From: Mariprofundus sp. EBB-1 | Lineage (GTDB): Bacteria > Pseudomonadota > Zetaproteobacteria > Mariprofundales > Mariprofundaceae | Length of the DNA stretch: 47,859 nt | NCBI RefSeq assembly: GCF_003665155.1 | Contig: NZ_RCFQ01000022.1 | Location: forward strand, 1 to 47,859 | Direction: 5' to 3' | Shown here: positions 38,916 through 47,825 of the stretch, piece after piece | How the letters are laid out: every line of letters starts with the position of its first letter | Position numbering within the stretch: the first letter of the stretch is position 1 | Notes under the pieces: model-generated | The model's input: only the letters and a program-made list of their open reading frames with translations | Told to the model about the DNA's origin: nothing | The model's database searches: none | Made by a program: the position numbers and the translations under genes

Positions 38916-39536
38916 TTACGATTTTAAATAACGGATAGCTTCAAGATTTTCGGGGTATCGTACAAGTACGCGTTTATAGGCTTCCTGGGCCTCTATCTTT
39001 TTGCCTTGCCAGGCATAAGCTCGGGCTAGATACACAATTGCTGTGGCGTCAGTAGGATAGTTAGCACTGACTTCTTTGGCGTGTTTCTCAAGTGTTTCCC
39101 AGTTACGCAAACCCTCTTCACACACCATTAAACGCACATGGGCGGTGTAATTTAGGGGGGAGAGCCCGATAATCTGTTTCAGATAATTCATCGCACTGCT
39201 CCAGCGTCGTTGTGCCATCAGCGGCAAGGCGATACCTAAGCGTGCATCTATTGAGCGATTGTTTCTATCCAGTGCGCGCTGGTACGATTGAATGGAGTCA
39301 TTGAAATTGCCTTGCAGATAATTGAGCCAGCCATACCGAATCAGTGCAAATTCATTTTCATCGCTATTGTCGGTAAATGGATAGATGACTGAAGCGGCTT
39401 TTTCATACTCACCATTTGCCTCCAGTGTGTAGGAGGTGCTCCATGGGCTTTTTGTTTCAGCGCCGTTAACGACGGATGTAAAACCGATTAGTGCAAACAT
39501 CATCGATGTGATTGGAAGCCATTTATTCTTTAACAT
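38916..39536 (-). CDS. Secreted TPR-repeat protein
   Basis: About 206 residues from the ATG at 39536, chosen because AAGGAGAG lies 5 bases upstream; the open frame goes back to 39566. It starts with a signal peptide (PITSMMFALIGFTSVVNGAE). The mature part is mostly TPR repeats (GWLNYLQGNFNDSIQSYQRA, YLARAYAWQGKKIEAQEAYK) and ends ENLEAIRYLKS. A periplasmic adaptor next to an outer-membrane barrel and a transporter fits an envelope role, but no substrate is known. No lipobox Cys is visible at the cleavage site. Confidence 0.88.
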   Translation of the reverse strand: MLKNKWLPITSMMFALIGFTSVVNGAETKSPWSTSYTLEANGEYEKAASVIYPFTDNSDENEFALIRYGWLNYLQGNFNDSIQSYQRALDRNNRSIDARLGIALPLMAQRRWSSAMNYLKQIIGLSPLNYTAHVRLMVCEEGLRNWETLEKHAKEVSANYPTDATAIVYLARAYAWQGKKIEAQEAYKRVLVRYPENLEAIRYLKS

Positions 39537-39559
39537 GATACTCTCCTTTAAATTCAATC

Positions 39560-40462
39560 TTACCATTGGCTGGATAGATTCAAATATCCATAACGATTAT
39601 TGTAAGAATCAGCAGTTGTATTATTTAAATAATTTTCATTACCAGCCATGAGCATCAAACTTACTGCTTGCGTTAACTTCCATTGTAAAGCCAGAGAAAC
39701 AGAACCTCGCTGGACATCCGTCAGGTTGTACACGGTGGCAGCGTCGTTATCGACAGCGTAAATGCGTTCACCTACAAGCCCGGATATTTTTATATTATTC
39801 AGCTTATGCCAGGCATCTGGAGCAAACCAATGCGTCCATTGGGCTTCTAAGGCGCTGGTGCTGCTTTTGTTTTGTGCGCGTAAAGCATTGGAGGGGGCTA
39901 TAACGTAGCCACGCAGACGAACCCAGTCGGCTGAATCGTTGAAGCCAAAACCAAGTGTTGGTGTGAACTGGTGTATTTTGAGGTTATTCTGATATATGGA
40001 ATAGGCATAACCGAAATCAGCATAAAAGGTTTTATTATAATTTAAAAATGAGAGTTGTGGCGCGACAACCCGAACATTATCTGTATTACCGCTGGTATCA
40101 TTATTGTTGATAGCGTGTCCATCCAGACGCAGTGTTATTGGCCCAGGTAAAACATCGAGATAGAGATTGTAGTGCAGGCTAGCGTAGTACGATTGTTGAT
40201 TGATGTCGGTGGTACCATTTCTAAATGCGAGTTTGGTATAACTGCTACCTAATGCAAAACCTCCCAGCTCAAGGTAATCTGCACTTAATATCAGACCGCC
40301 ACTGGCGATGGATTTCCGGGATAGGGCGCCGCTATAGCTACCATAGAGAGCTTGAAGGTCTGCTTTGGCTGACCAGTCACTTTCAGCAGCCAGTACAATG
40401 TGCTGAGCACATATCAGGCTGGCGATGAAAGCCATTACTCTTACGTTTCGCTGTATATGCAT
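39560..40462 (-). CDS. Outer-membrane beta-barrel protein
   Basis: A 300-residue protein with a signal peptide (RVMAFIASLICAQHIVLAAE) and alternating hydrophobic/polar strands with many Tyr, Asn and Gly. It ends in a C-terminal Trp (YLNLSSQW), the usual barrel signature. I do not recognise a family. It lies 63 bases after the transporter-peptidase gene and 23 bases before the TPR gene. It could let the cluster's product or substrate cross the outer membrane; that is inference from position. Confidence 0.82.
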   Translation of the reverse strand: MHIQRNVRVMAFIASLICAQHIVLAAESDWSAKADLQALYGSYSGALSRKSIASGGLILSADYLELGGFALGSSYTKLAFRNGTTDINQQSYYASLHYNLYLDVLPGPITLRLDGHAINNNDTSGNTDNVRVVAPQLSFLNYNKTFYADFGYAYSIYQNNLKIHQFTPTLGFGFNDSADWVRLRGYVIAPSNALRAQNKSSTSALEAQWTHWFAPDAWHKLNNIKISGLVGERIYAVDNDAATVYNLTDVQRGSVSLALQWKLTQAVSLMLMAGNENYLNNTTADSYNNRYGYLNLSSQW

Positions 40463-40525
40463 ATTATTCTCCTGTTCCTAAAACTGTTGAATGAGTAGTG
40501 ACCGATCCATAGTTGATTCCATCAC

Positions 40526-42697
40526 TCATGCTTTGATTTTCCAGGCCGGAATACCTGCATCTGCTTTTTGACCGACCTCCAGCAGTGTTGCCTGCAAGGT
40601 ACCTGTGTCACTTTTTATGCTAATACTTCTGCAGCCTATGCGCGGTTCAATAGTCACTATGGATTCAGCATGAATCTGCATCCCGAAAGCGAAGTTTAAA
40701 CGATGCTGACCGGATTGCTGCCAGAATTCACCATCCCATTGGCGTAAATATCGACTGTCGATACCAGTGCCCAAAGGGAATAGGCACTTGCCTACCCAGC
40801 GCTGCTTTGCAGTCATCGGTAATAGCTGCATTGAAGGTTGATCATGCCAAGATAGTTCACCATCTGTTAAGGGCATCAAACCCAGAGCTAAAAGCCATGC
40901 GTCTAAGAATGCATCGGCAGGCCCGGTTCGGTCATAAAATGCCAATAGATGATCTTGTGCAGTAAATGCTGCGCTGGCTCCGGAATCAGATGTTAAACGC
41001 AATTGCCCTGTCAGATTGAGTGTTACCGATAAACTCCTGTTGGCCGATTTGTTGTTGTGAATGACCTGATAACTGAATTCCCTGCCTACATTTAAGCGCA
41101 AACTTTCGACCAGTATCGGATCCATCTTGGGCATGGTTATGCGATCGCCTTCAACAGGGCGAGAAAAGAGCTTAAAGCGTGCTTGTTTGGGGGATGTGGC
41201 GTGCGGGTCATTGGATTGATGCAGTACAGTGGTCAGGTGGAATGGGTGAGTGGCTAAACCAAGTGTTTCCCCCCATTGTACATGCAAGTGTAAATGCGGT
41301 TGTGGCGAGCGGCCAGAGCTACCACATTCAGCCATCGGCTGACCGGCATAGAGATAAGCTCCGGCTTTCACACCGATGCTGCCTTGTTTGAGATGTGCAA
41401 CCAGAGCGCAGAGGCCATTGGACATGCGGATCAGCACATGATTACCCCAGTTGTTCTCCAGATCGACCTGGCCGGGGGCATTGTCCGGCAGGCTATCCAG
41501 CGTTTTTACAACATAACCAGCAACTGGAGAAAGCACGGGCAGTCCGAAACAGAAGTAGTCATTCAAACTGGCGCCATCGGTATGATAACTTTGTCCATTT
41601 TCGACAATATAAAAATCCAGTGCGTGTTGCCATGGTGCTTGATGGGTATGGGCACCATCAAAGCCCTGATAAACCTGCCAGCGCCCATAAAAAGGAGCTA
41701 ATACGGGTACACTGTTAAATTCACCGTGTCTTGCCATAGCTAGTCTGGCTCGCTCAGCGCTTTTTTCAGGCAGGGCAGGCGCATCAAGAATCAGTTGCAA
41801 GCTGTCGGAAGCGGGCCTGTGTGTAAGGGCGAGCAGAATCGTGAGTGTGGTGATGAGAAAGGGCAGTGCCATCACTGGCAAACCATAGACCAGCATGAAG
41901 GTTTCAGATGCAGAGGTGACAAGTGCTGCAATAACGGCTCCAACCATAGCCAATGCAAAACTTTGCAAACTTGGCACAGTGAAGACTCCACCGAGTGCTA
42001 TGGCGACAAGAATGAAATTAAATCCATTCCAGGCCACCAGATCAGGGTGTGGGCTACCTGATAGAAATGCATAGACAGAAAATCCGCATAAAAACCCTGC
42101 TATCGCCAGCACCGCCAGGTAGCGGGATGTGATGAGCAATCCTAAGAATAGTAATAGGCCGGCCACTGGGTGAGGGGTGAAGAAGGCCGATCCAAGGGCG
42201 GTGAGGAATTGATCAATAAAGGGTGAAATTAAACCGTCATTGGGTGCCAATGGAAGCAGGTAACGGCTCAAGGTGCCATAGCTGTGTGCGGCCAATGTCA
42301 CTGTCAGAGCAACAATGACAAAGGGTAGGCTTAATATGGGTAATCTGCCCAAACGCCACGCAATATCAGCCATGGCGACGGTGGCAAATACCGCCAATAC
42401 TGCCCCTAACGCAATCAACACAGCCAGGTGTAGGTCGAGCATGTAATATGCCCCCAGTGACAAACCAACTAGTAGGCTATTGTATACATGCAGGCCACTT
42501 TCAAGGTTTCTGAACTTGAGTAGTTTTGCCGTCATCATGCCTGTCATTGCAGCTAATAAACCGGAAAAGCCGGCATTGGGAAACCAGAATGTGGCGAGCA
42601 CAAACAGTGCCCCAATCCAGGGCCTAGGTGCAAAAAGAATTGCTCCGTAAGCCCTGAAAAGGCCTGCCAGTGTTTCTTTTAACGGGGTGAGAAACAA
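40526..42697 (-). CDS. Urea-transporter-like protein fused to an M23 peptidase domain
   Basis: 723 residues. Residues about 1-290 look like a urea-transporter (UT/SLC14-like) fold: SGLHVYNSLLVGLSLGAYYM at 67-86 and WNGFNFILVAIALGGVF at 223-239, plus other membrane helices. Residues about 325-490 are M23/LytM-like: H358-A-L-D361, VAHL with H435, and PHLHLHV with H468, H470 and H472. Residues about 495-723 are an unrecognised C-terminal domain. The start is a TTG 3 bases after the decarboxylase stop. Urea itself is not proven as substrate; no urease or arginase is nearby. Confidence 0.85.
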   Translation of the reverse strand: MFLTPLKETLAGLFRAYGAILFAPRPWIGALFVLATFWFPNAGFSGLLAAMTGMMTAKLLKFRNLESGLHVYNSLLVGLSLGAYYMLDLHLAVLIALGAVLAVFATVAMADIAWRLGRLPILSLPFVIVALTVTLAAHSYGTLSRYLLPLAPNDGLISPFIDQFLTALGSAFFTPHPVAGLLLFLGLLITSRYLAVLAIAGFLCGFSVYAFLSGSPHPDLVAWNGFNFILVAIALGGVFTVPSLQSFALAMVGAVIAALVTSASETFMLVYGLPVMALPFLITTLTILLALTHRPASDSLQLILDAPALPEKSAERARLAMARHGEFNSVPVLAPFYGRWQVYQGFDGAHTHQAPWQHALDFYIVENGQSYHTDGASLNDYFCFGLPVLSPVAGYVVKTLDSLPDNAPGQVDLENNWGNHVLIRMSNGLCALVAHLKQGSIGVKAGAYLYAGQPMAECGSSGRSPQPHLHLHVQWGETLGLATHPFHLTTVLHQSNDPHATSPKQARFKLFSRPVEGDRITMPKMDPILVESLRLNVGREFSYQVIHNNKSANRSLSVTLNLTGQLRLTSDSGASAAFTAQDHLLAFYDRTGPADAFLDAWLLALGLMPLTDGELSWHDQPSMQLLPMTAKQRWVGKCLFPLGTGIDSRYLRQWDGEFWQQSGQHRLNFAFGMQIHAESIVTIEPRIGCRSISIKSDTGTLQATLLEVGQKADAGIPAWKIKA

Positions 42698-42700
42698 GGC

Positions 42701-44119
42701 TTAAATATCCTGTTGTGTTTCAAGTGAGCAGAGGTGGGCAGGAATACTTTCCTGCGCGGTCATGACATGCAGATCTTCTGCTGCACGTACTATCGAAACT
42801 TGCTTGTCGGAATGTATCATGACCACATTGGGGCGGTACTCAATAAATTGCATCCACTGGGTATTATTATATGCACCGACATTACTGAAGATCATGGAGT
42901 CACCGACGTTCAATGGTGGTAGCAGTACCGATGCACGCATAATGTCGATATTCATACATAAAGGACCGTAGAGCACCGTGTCTTCTGCCACACCTTCGAG
43001 CTGGCGGGTTGGCGTAACCTGATGATTGTACCAGAAACCGGTGAACAGCAAATTGACACCTGCATCAATGACTACAGAGCGTCTGCCATCTGGCATGCGT
43101 TTGTTGGCCACAACCGATGAGACAAGAATTTCGGCATCATCAACCACCGCTCTACCACTTTCGATAATCAGACGTGGTCTGCCGCGCCCTTGCATATCAC
43201 GTTCTCTGGTTGCGTCATTCAAAGCTGTGCAAATAGCTTCTGCATATTGATCCATGCTTGGAACGACCTGTTCAGGTGGTAAATAAGTGCCCTGCAACGC
43301 ATTCATCGAGGCGAAACCACCGCCAATATCAATGCTTTCAATTTCACATCCTGTTTGCAGTTCTATCTTATCCATAAAAGCGCACATGATTCTAATCTGT
43401 GCACCATAGGCGCGTGGATCAAGAATGAATGTGCCCAGATGGCTATGCAAGCCACACAGATTCAAGTGTTTACTGTCCCCCAGGATACGTGCGGCATCAA
43501 GTGCTTGCCCTGACTCGATGTTAAAGCCAAAACGACTCCAGGGTTCTGTGAAACCGGTGTCGAAATTGAGCCGCATGGTAACGTCAACCTGCTTGCCTGC
43601 TTCTTTGGCAACGTCTTCTAACAGGTACAATTCATCAAGATGATCAATATGAATGCGTCCACCCTCAGCCACAACGCGCTCAAGAATAGGACGTTCTTTG
43701 TGAGGCCCATTGAAGAGAATTTTTTCTGCAGGCATGCCAAGCTGGCGTGCTTTTTCATATTCGAATGCTGAGACCACTTCCGCCCATGCACCTTCCTGAT
43801 GTAAGGTGTTGCAAACAGCGGCCAGATAATTGGTTTTATACGACCAGCTGTAGGTGACATTGGCATAACGTGTTTCAAAGGCTCTTAATAATTTACGTAC
43901 ATTGTTACGCAATCGTTGTTCTGACAGAACGAACAGCGGGGAACCATACTCTTCTATGAGAGATGCAATGGAAATAGCTTCAAAACTGTCCTGATAATGT
44001 CCTCCGCTCACACTGCCAAACTTATTCAGCGAACCGATACGGTGGGGGGTTAATGTCGGTTTATGCCACCTTTTTTTTGCGCTAGTGTCATCTGTAGGTT
44101 TTGTTTCATTGTTCATCAT
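42701..44119 (-). CDS. PLP-dependent decarboxylase, fold type III (Orn/DAP/Arg family)
   Basis: A 472-residue enzyme of the alanine-racemase/ornithine-diaminopimelate-arginine decarboxylase type. PLP Lys is K95 in WSYKTNY; LHSHLGT at 224-230, DIGGGFA at 264-270, and active-site GPLCMNID with C389 and D393 fit decarboxylases rather than racemases. An unusual 40-residue N-terminal extension precedes the barrel. The substrate cannot be told from sequence. Its start overlaps the ATP-grasp gene by 14 bases, so the two are translationally coupled. It may decarboxylate an amino acid before or after ligation. Confidence 0.9.
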   Translation of the reverse strand: MMNNETKPTDDTSAKKRWHKPTLTPHRIGSLNKFGSVSGGHYQDSFEAISIASLIEEYGSPLFVLSEQRLRNNVRKLLRAFETRYANVTYSWSYKTNYLAAVCNTLHQEGAWAEVVSAFEYEKARQLGMPAEKILFNGPHKERPILERVVAEGGRIHIDHLDELYLLEDVAKEAGKQVDVTMRLNFDTGFTEPWSRFGFNIESGQALDAARILGDSKHLNLCGLHSHLGTFILDPRAYGAQIRIMCAFMDKIELQTGCEIESIDIGGGFASMNALQGTYLPPEQVVPSMDQYAEAICTALNDATRERDMQGRGRPRLIIESGRAVVDDAEILVSSVVANKRMPDGRRSVVIDAGVNLLFTGFWYNHQVTPTRQLEGVAEDTVLYGPLCMNIDIMRASVLLPPLNVGDSMIFSNVGAYNNTQWMQFIEYRPNVVMIHSDKQVSIVRAAEDLHVMTAQESIPAHLCSLETQQDI

Positions 44120-45215
44120 TCAGCTCCTGCCCACGCTTCTGTTTAACATCTGCGGTATAACAACCATGCATTGCCATCGCTTCGAATGTATTCAAATCAA
44201 TGACGGTCTCTTTCGCATAACGAATCATCATCATGCCTGTTTTAGGTTTCTTGAATTCGGTTTTTTTAGCCATGACCAGATCCACTAAACCGGCTGGAAG
44301 GTTGCTGCCTGCTTCTGCAGCCAGGTAAATCCAGGCAGGAAATCGGGGATTGATTTCAATGAGCAGGTATTGTCCATCGCTCTCTTTGAGCATTTCCACT
44401 TCCAGTGGCCCAGCCCATTGCAGTGCCTGCACCAGTTTTAGTGCGTCATGTTCTAATTGTCTGTCTTCGATGGTGATGCAAGACCATGCTTTACCTTTAT
44501 CGGTAACGGCTTGTTTGCGCATCATGACAGCTCCGAGCAGTTCGCCTTTACCATCACCAACTGCAGTCAGATTAACTTCATGGCCTTCAACATAGCGTTG
44601 CACTAGCACTGGATAACCCCAGCTTGCAGCAACTTGTCTGAATGCAGCAGCCCCTTCATCAGCATTATTCACAATTGTGGCATCATAAAAAATGCCTTTC
44701 ACCACCATGGGGTAGGTCCAGTTATCATCATGGCAACGATAGAAAAAATCGGCGCTGGTGATGTTTTTTGTTTCCGGATAACGAATGCCTGCATTGCGTG
44801 CCAATTCACCCAGTCTGTCTTTATTGCGATCACGTAACTGGGCGACATCAGGAATGAGCATGCGAATACCCAGGTGTTCAAATTCTAGATGCAAACGACT
44901 AAAGCTTAATAATTCAGCATCCAGACATGGAATGAGTACATCAATAGTCTCTTGCTGCTGAATATAGTGCATACGATCCATCAGTTCCTGCTCACCAGCC
45001 GATGGGTAAGGCAACAAATAGGCTGCATCACAGAGTTCTTTCAGATAGAGGCCTGCATCAAGGACGTCGTAACCCAGCCCAATGATGCGCACATTATCCC
45101 CATGCGCTAAACGCAAACAGCGTGCTACAGCCAGTCCCGGCCCCGGGTTATCCGGCTTGGCATTCATACCTGTGACGGCGATGGTTATTTTATGGTTTGG
45201 GTTTGTTTGATTCAT
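44106..45215 (-). CDS. ATP-grasp ligase
   Basis: A 369-residue protein with a biotin-carboxylase/carbamoyl-phosphate-synthase-like ATP-grasp fold: preATP-grasp domain at 1-120 (AVTGMNAKPDNPGPGLAVAR), then K173 in VVKG, the adenine region VQRYVEGHEVN at 205-215, and the metal-binding EINPR at 287-291. Such enzymes activate a carboxylate with ATP and join it to an amine. Substrates are unknown; it is not a housekeeping carB or purK by length and context. ATGA overlap with the TetR-PqqD gene and 14-base overlap with the decarboxylase argue that all three act together. Confidence 0.88.
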   Translation of the reverse strand: MNQTNPNHKITIAVTGMNAKPDNPGPGLAVARCLRLAHGDNVRIIGLGYDVLDAGLYLKELCDAAYLLPYPSAGEQELMDRMHYIQQQETIDVLIPCLDAELLSFSRLHLEFEHLGIRMLIPDVAQLRDRNKDRLGELARNAGIRYPETKNITSADFFYRCHDDNWTYPMVVKGIFYDATIVNNADEGAAAFRQVAASWGYPVLVQRYVEGHEVNLTAVGDGKGELLGAVMMRKQAVTDKGKAWSCITIEDRQLEHDALKLVQALQWAGPLEVEMLKESDGQYLLIEINPRFPAWIYLAAEAGSNLPAGLVDLVMAKKTEFKKPKTGMMMIRYAKETVIDLNTFEAMAMHGCYTADVKQKRGQELNDEQ

Positions 45216-46003
45216 TGGAGAAATTTACGCAACTGGCTGGAGAATTCGGTGATATCACGTGCCGCATCGGATTGACTGACTTCAAAGTCACGTGAAATCG
45301 CTACGAGCAGGGCTTCTGCATCATTGCTGTGTTGCAGAAAGCGCAAGGCATAAATGCATGTTTCATTGGCGGTGAAGCTTTTTCCATTGACCGGATCAAA
45401 GACAAAGCCACTGTCATTCAAGGCTAGTCTCTGCATCACTTCAGGCGCTGGAAAGGTGGTATCGTTTGGTTTGTTCTTTTCCCATGGTAATTGACTCATA
45501 AGACGCTCCTTTTGCCTGTCCCGATCATTGTTGTCGGGATTCCAGGCACGATAAATCGATTGCATCAAATGATCGGTAAGTACATCTGATGTAATTCCTA
45601 TGGGTGTTGAACTCATCAATTCAATTCTAGTTTGTACGACGTTGACGAATTGAAGCCGACTTGCATCCAAAGCCTGACGCAAATATGGCGTATCCATTGG
45701 CTGGCAACACAAGAAACTTAACAGGGGATCCTGTTGAAGCAGTTGTTGTTGCAGATAGATCAGTCCACCTCGGCCGGCAGGCATTGCATCGAGTAATAGG
45801 CGTAATTGCTCTGCTCGTGTCTCTATCCAGGCCGTCAGCATGGCTTCTTTAGAAGAGAAGTGACGAAACAATACACCATCGGATATACCGGACTGCTGTG
45901 ATATCCGCTGCGTGGTTAAAAACGCCAGTTGATCCTTGGCTGCGATTACATCGATAGCCCTGAGCACCTGTTTCCAACGCGTTTGTGCGGTCTTTGTTTT
46001 CAC
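45212..46003 (-). CDS. TetR-family regulator fused to a PqqD-like domain
   Basis: The 263-residue protein has a TetR-type DNA-binding head at about 10-58 (LTTQRISQQSGISDGVLFRHF), a helical region to about 165, and a C-terminal PqqD/RRE-like domain at about 188-263 (GFVFDPVNGKSFTANETCIY, then helices with DFEVSQSDAARDITEF). PqqD domains are RiPP-recognition elements that bind peptides. TetR regulators usually bind a ligand with their middle domain; here a peptide-binding tail may be the sensor, or the RRE may recruit a partner. The gene is first in its operon and faces a perfect palindrome at 46074-46087. Confidence 0.85.
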   Translation of the reverse strand: MKTKTAQTRWKQVLRAIDVIAAKDQLAFLTTQRISQQSGISDGVLFRHFSSKEAMLTAWIETRAEQLRLLLDAMPAGRGGLIYLQQQLLQQDPLLSFLCCQPMDTPYLRQALDASRLQFVNVVQTRIELMSSTPIGITSDVLTDHLMQSIYRAWNPDNNDRDRQKERLMSQLPWEKNKPNDTTFPAPEVMQRLALNDSGFVFDPVNGKSFTANETCIYALRFLQHSNDAEALLVAISRDFEVSQSDAARDITEFSSQLRKFLQ

Positions 46004-46073
46004 TTTTGATCACCCATGGGGCGAATAAAAAATGAGAGTGTTTACTTTCACAAGCATTATTTGCACCTTTTTT

Positions 46074-46087
46074 TTCGATTCATCGAA
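46074..46087. promoter_or_regulatory. 6-2-6 palindrome, candidate TetR operator
   Basis: TTCGAT-TC-ATCGAA is a perfect inverted repeat in the 147-base gap between the divergent TetR-PqqD and pyrD genes, 71 bases upstream of the TetR-PqqD start. TetR regulators commonly bind palindromes in their own promoter region. A TTTTTTTT tract lies just upstream (46068-46075). Confidence 0.45.
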
Positions 46088-46150
46088 GAGCTTAAGGCTT
46101 TGGCAAAAAACATCATAGGCTGAATCTATATTCGGCGCTATGCTTGGGCT

Positions 46151-47092
46151 ATGACACTACATACAGATCTCTCCGTTTCTTTTGCAGGCCTTCAACTGCA
46201 AACACCCTTGGTGCTATTATCCGGCTGTGTCGGTTTTGGTGAGGAATACACCCATATTGAAGGCTGGAATAACTGTGATATTGGTGCGGTGATTCTTAAA
46301 GGTACGACGCTGGAGCCACGCATGGGTAATGCGCCGCGTCGGTTGTATGAAACACCATCGGGTATGCTCAATGCCATTGGTTTGCAGAATCCCGGTGCGC
46401 GTTATGTGATTGATGAAATTCTGCCACATTTGCCACATGACCAAACACAGTTCTGGGCCAATGCCAATGGCACCAGCCCTGAAGAGTATGCTGAAATGGC
46501 GCGTATCTTTGATGATTCGCCGGTGACAGCGATTGAGATCAATATCTCCTGCCCGAATGTAAAAGAGGGTGGCGTGCATTTTGGAAATAATCCGGCCATG
46601 GCAGCACGTGTGGTAGAAGCGATGCGTCCGATGACGAAAAAACCGTTGATTACCAAGCTCTCACCGAATAATGCTGATATTGCTGAAACAGCCCGTGCAG
46701 TGATTGAGGCGGGTAGTGATGGTCTCTCTGTGATTAATACCTTGGTGGGTATGGCCGTGGATGTTCATAGTCGCAAGCCGATCATTGATAATGTATCCGG
46801 CGGTCTGTCCGGTCCTGCGATTAAACCGGTAGCGCTATGGAAAATTCATCAGACACGCGCTGTAGCTGCCAAACATGGCATCCCTATTCTGGGACAGGGT
46901 GGTATTTCCAATGCCAAAGATGCGATTGAATTTGCCATTGTGGGTGCGGATGCGATAGGTGTTGGCACTGGCCTGTTTTATGATCCGTTGATGTGCAAGA
47001 AGTTACTCGATGGTATGTCTGAATATCTCGAGCAGCATGATATGAATACTTACACTGATCTCGTAGGATCTCTTGTTACGCAACCTGCTTAG
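46151..47092 (+). CDS. pyrD: Dihydroorotate dehydrogenase, class 1B type
   Basis: FMN enzyme converting dihydroorotate to orotate in pyrimidine synthesis. The 313 residues show K50 in VILKGTT, N80 in GLQNPG and catalytic C134 in NISCPNVKEGG, where Cys (not Ser) marks class 1. The closely similar preQ-type dihydropyrimidine dehydrogenase subunit is an alternative, but the IGLQNPG and ISCPNVK context favours PyrD. Class 1B normally needs the PyrK electron-transfer subunit, which is not in the window. No strong ribosome site is seen. It overlaps the thermonuclease gene by 20 bases. Confidence 0.92.
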   Translation: MTLHTDLSVSFAGLQLQTPLVLLSGCVGFGEEYTHIEGWNNCDIGAVILKGTTLEPRMGNAPRRLYETPSGMLNAIGLQNPGARYVIDEILPHLPHDQTQFWANANGTSPEEYAEMARIFDDSPVTAIEINISCPNVKEGGVHFGNNPAMAARVVEAMRPMTKKPLITKLSPNNADIAETARAVIEAGSDGLSVINTLVGMAVDVHSRKPIIDNVSGGLSGPAIKPVALWKIHQTRAVAAKHGIPILGQGGISNAKDAIEFAIVGADAIGVGTGLFYDPLMCKKLLDGMSEYLEQHDMNTYTDLVGSLVTQPA

Positions 47093-47825
47093 GCTCTTAT
47101 GCGTAGGGCTGTTGTGTTTTCACGCAGCCGCTGTGCAGGCAGGTACACTCTCAGTTGTTGGTCAATCGCGTTGGGTGCAGGTGGCATACGTGTTTGATGG
47201 CGATACCTTTCGTACCCGTGGCGGTGAAAAGGTGCGTCTGTTGGGCATCAATAGCCCGGAAATTGCACATGGAAAACAAGCTGCACAGCTTTATAGTGAA
47301 CAGGCAAAACGGCAACTGAAGGCATTGCTTTCTAATCAATTGGTGCAATTGCGTTTGGACAGAGAAAAGCGTGATAAATATGGTCGTACATTGGCGCAAG
47401 TCTATTTGCGTGATGGTCGCTGGGTGAATGAGATCATGGTGCGAGAAGGTTTGGCGCATGTATATACCTTTGCACCTAATTTCTATTGGACGGATGCACT
47501 GTTAAAGAGTGAGTTGGCTGCCAGAAATGAGATGCGTGGCATGTGGAAATCGACCCGATGGCGTGTACTCGATGCCTCTGATGTTAAGAACCATCACATT
47601 GGCCAGTTCCATCTGGTGCGTGGTTATGTAGATGGCGTTCGGCCATGGCGTTTTAGACTGGGAAAACTCTCGATCAGTGTACCGCGCGTTGCACGACAAT
47701 GGTTTGTACCCTCCGATCTTCCCAAGGCCGGGCAGAAGGTGACCATTGCAGGGGTGATTCGCATGTCATCCATGGGTAATCTATATTTGAGTTTACACTC
47801 CCCTTATGACCTGCGCCCGAAATGA
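47073..47825 (+). CDS. Secreted thermonuclease-family nuclease
   Basis: A 250-residue protein with a signal peptide (LLRLLCVGLLCFHAAAVQAG) and an SNase-like domain: D42 and D44 in FDGDTF, R55 and E63 in VRLLGINSPEI, and R105 in KYGRTLAQV, matching the Ca2+ and catalytic pattern of staphylococcal nuclease. A C-terminal OB-like region of about 80 residues (RGYVDGVRPWRFRLG) follows. The TTG start at 47073 overlaps pyrD by 20 bases, with AGGATC just upstream. The signal peptide requires a start near this codon. Substrate DNA or RNA outside the cytoplasm is inferred. Confidence 0.9.
   Translation: MLRNLLRLLCVGLLCFHAAAVQAGTLSVVGQSRWVQVAYVFDGDTFRTRGGEKVRLLGINSPEIAHGKQAAQLYSEQAKRQLKALLSNQLVQLRLDREKRDKYGRTLAQVYLRDGRWVNEIMVREGLAHVYTFAPNFYWTDALLKSELAARNEMRGMWKSTRWRVLDASDVKNHHIGQFHLVRGYVDGVRPWRFRLGKLSISVPRVARQWFVPSDLPKAGQKVTIAGVIRMSSMGNLYLSLHSPYDLRPK

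Noticed and set aside
40526-42697. Part of a urea utilisation operon
   Set aside because: No urease, urea carboxylase, arginase or nickel gene is present in the window.
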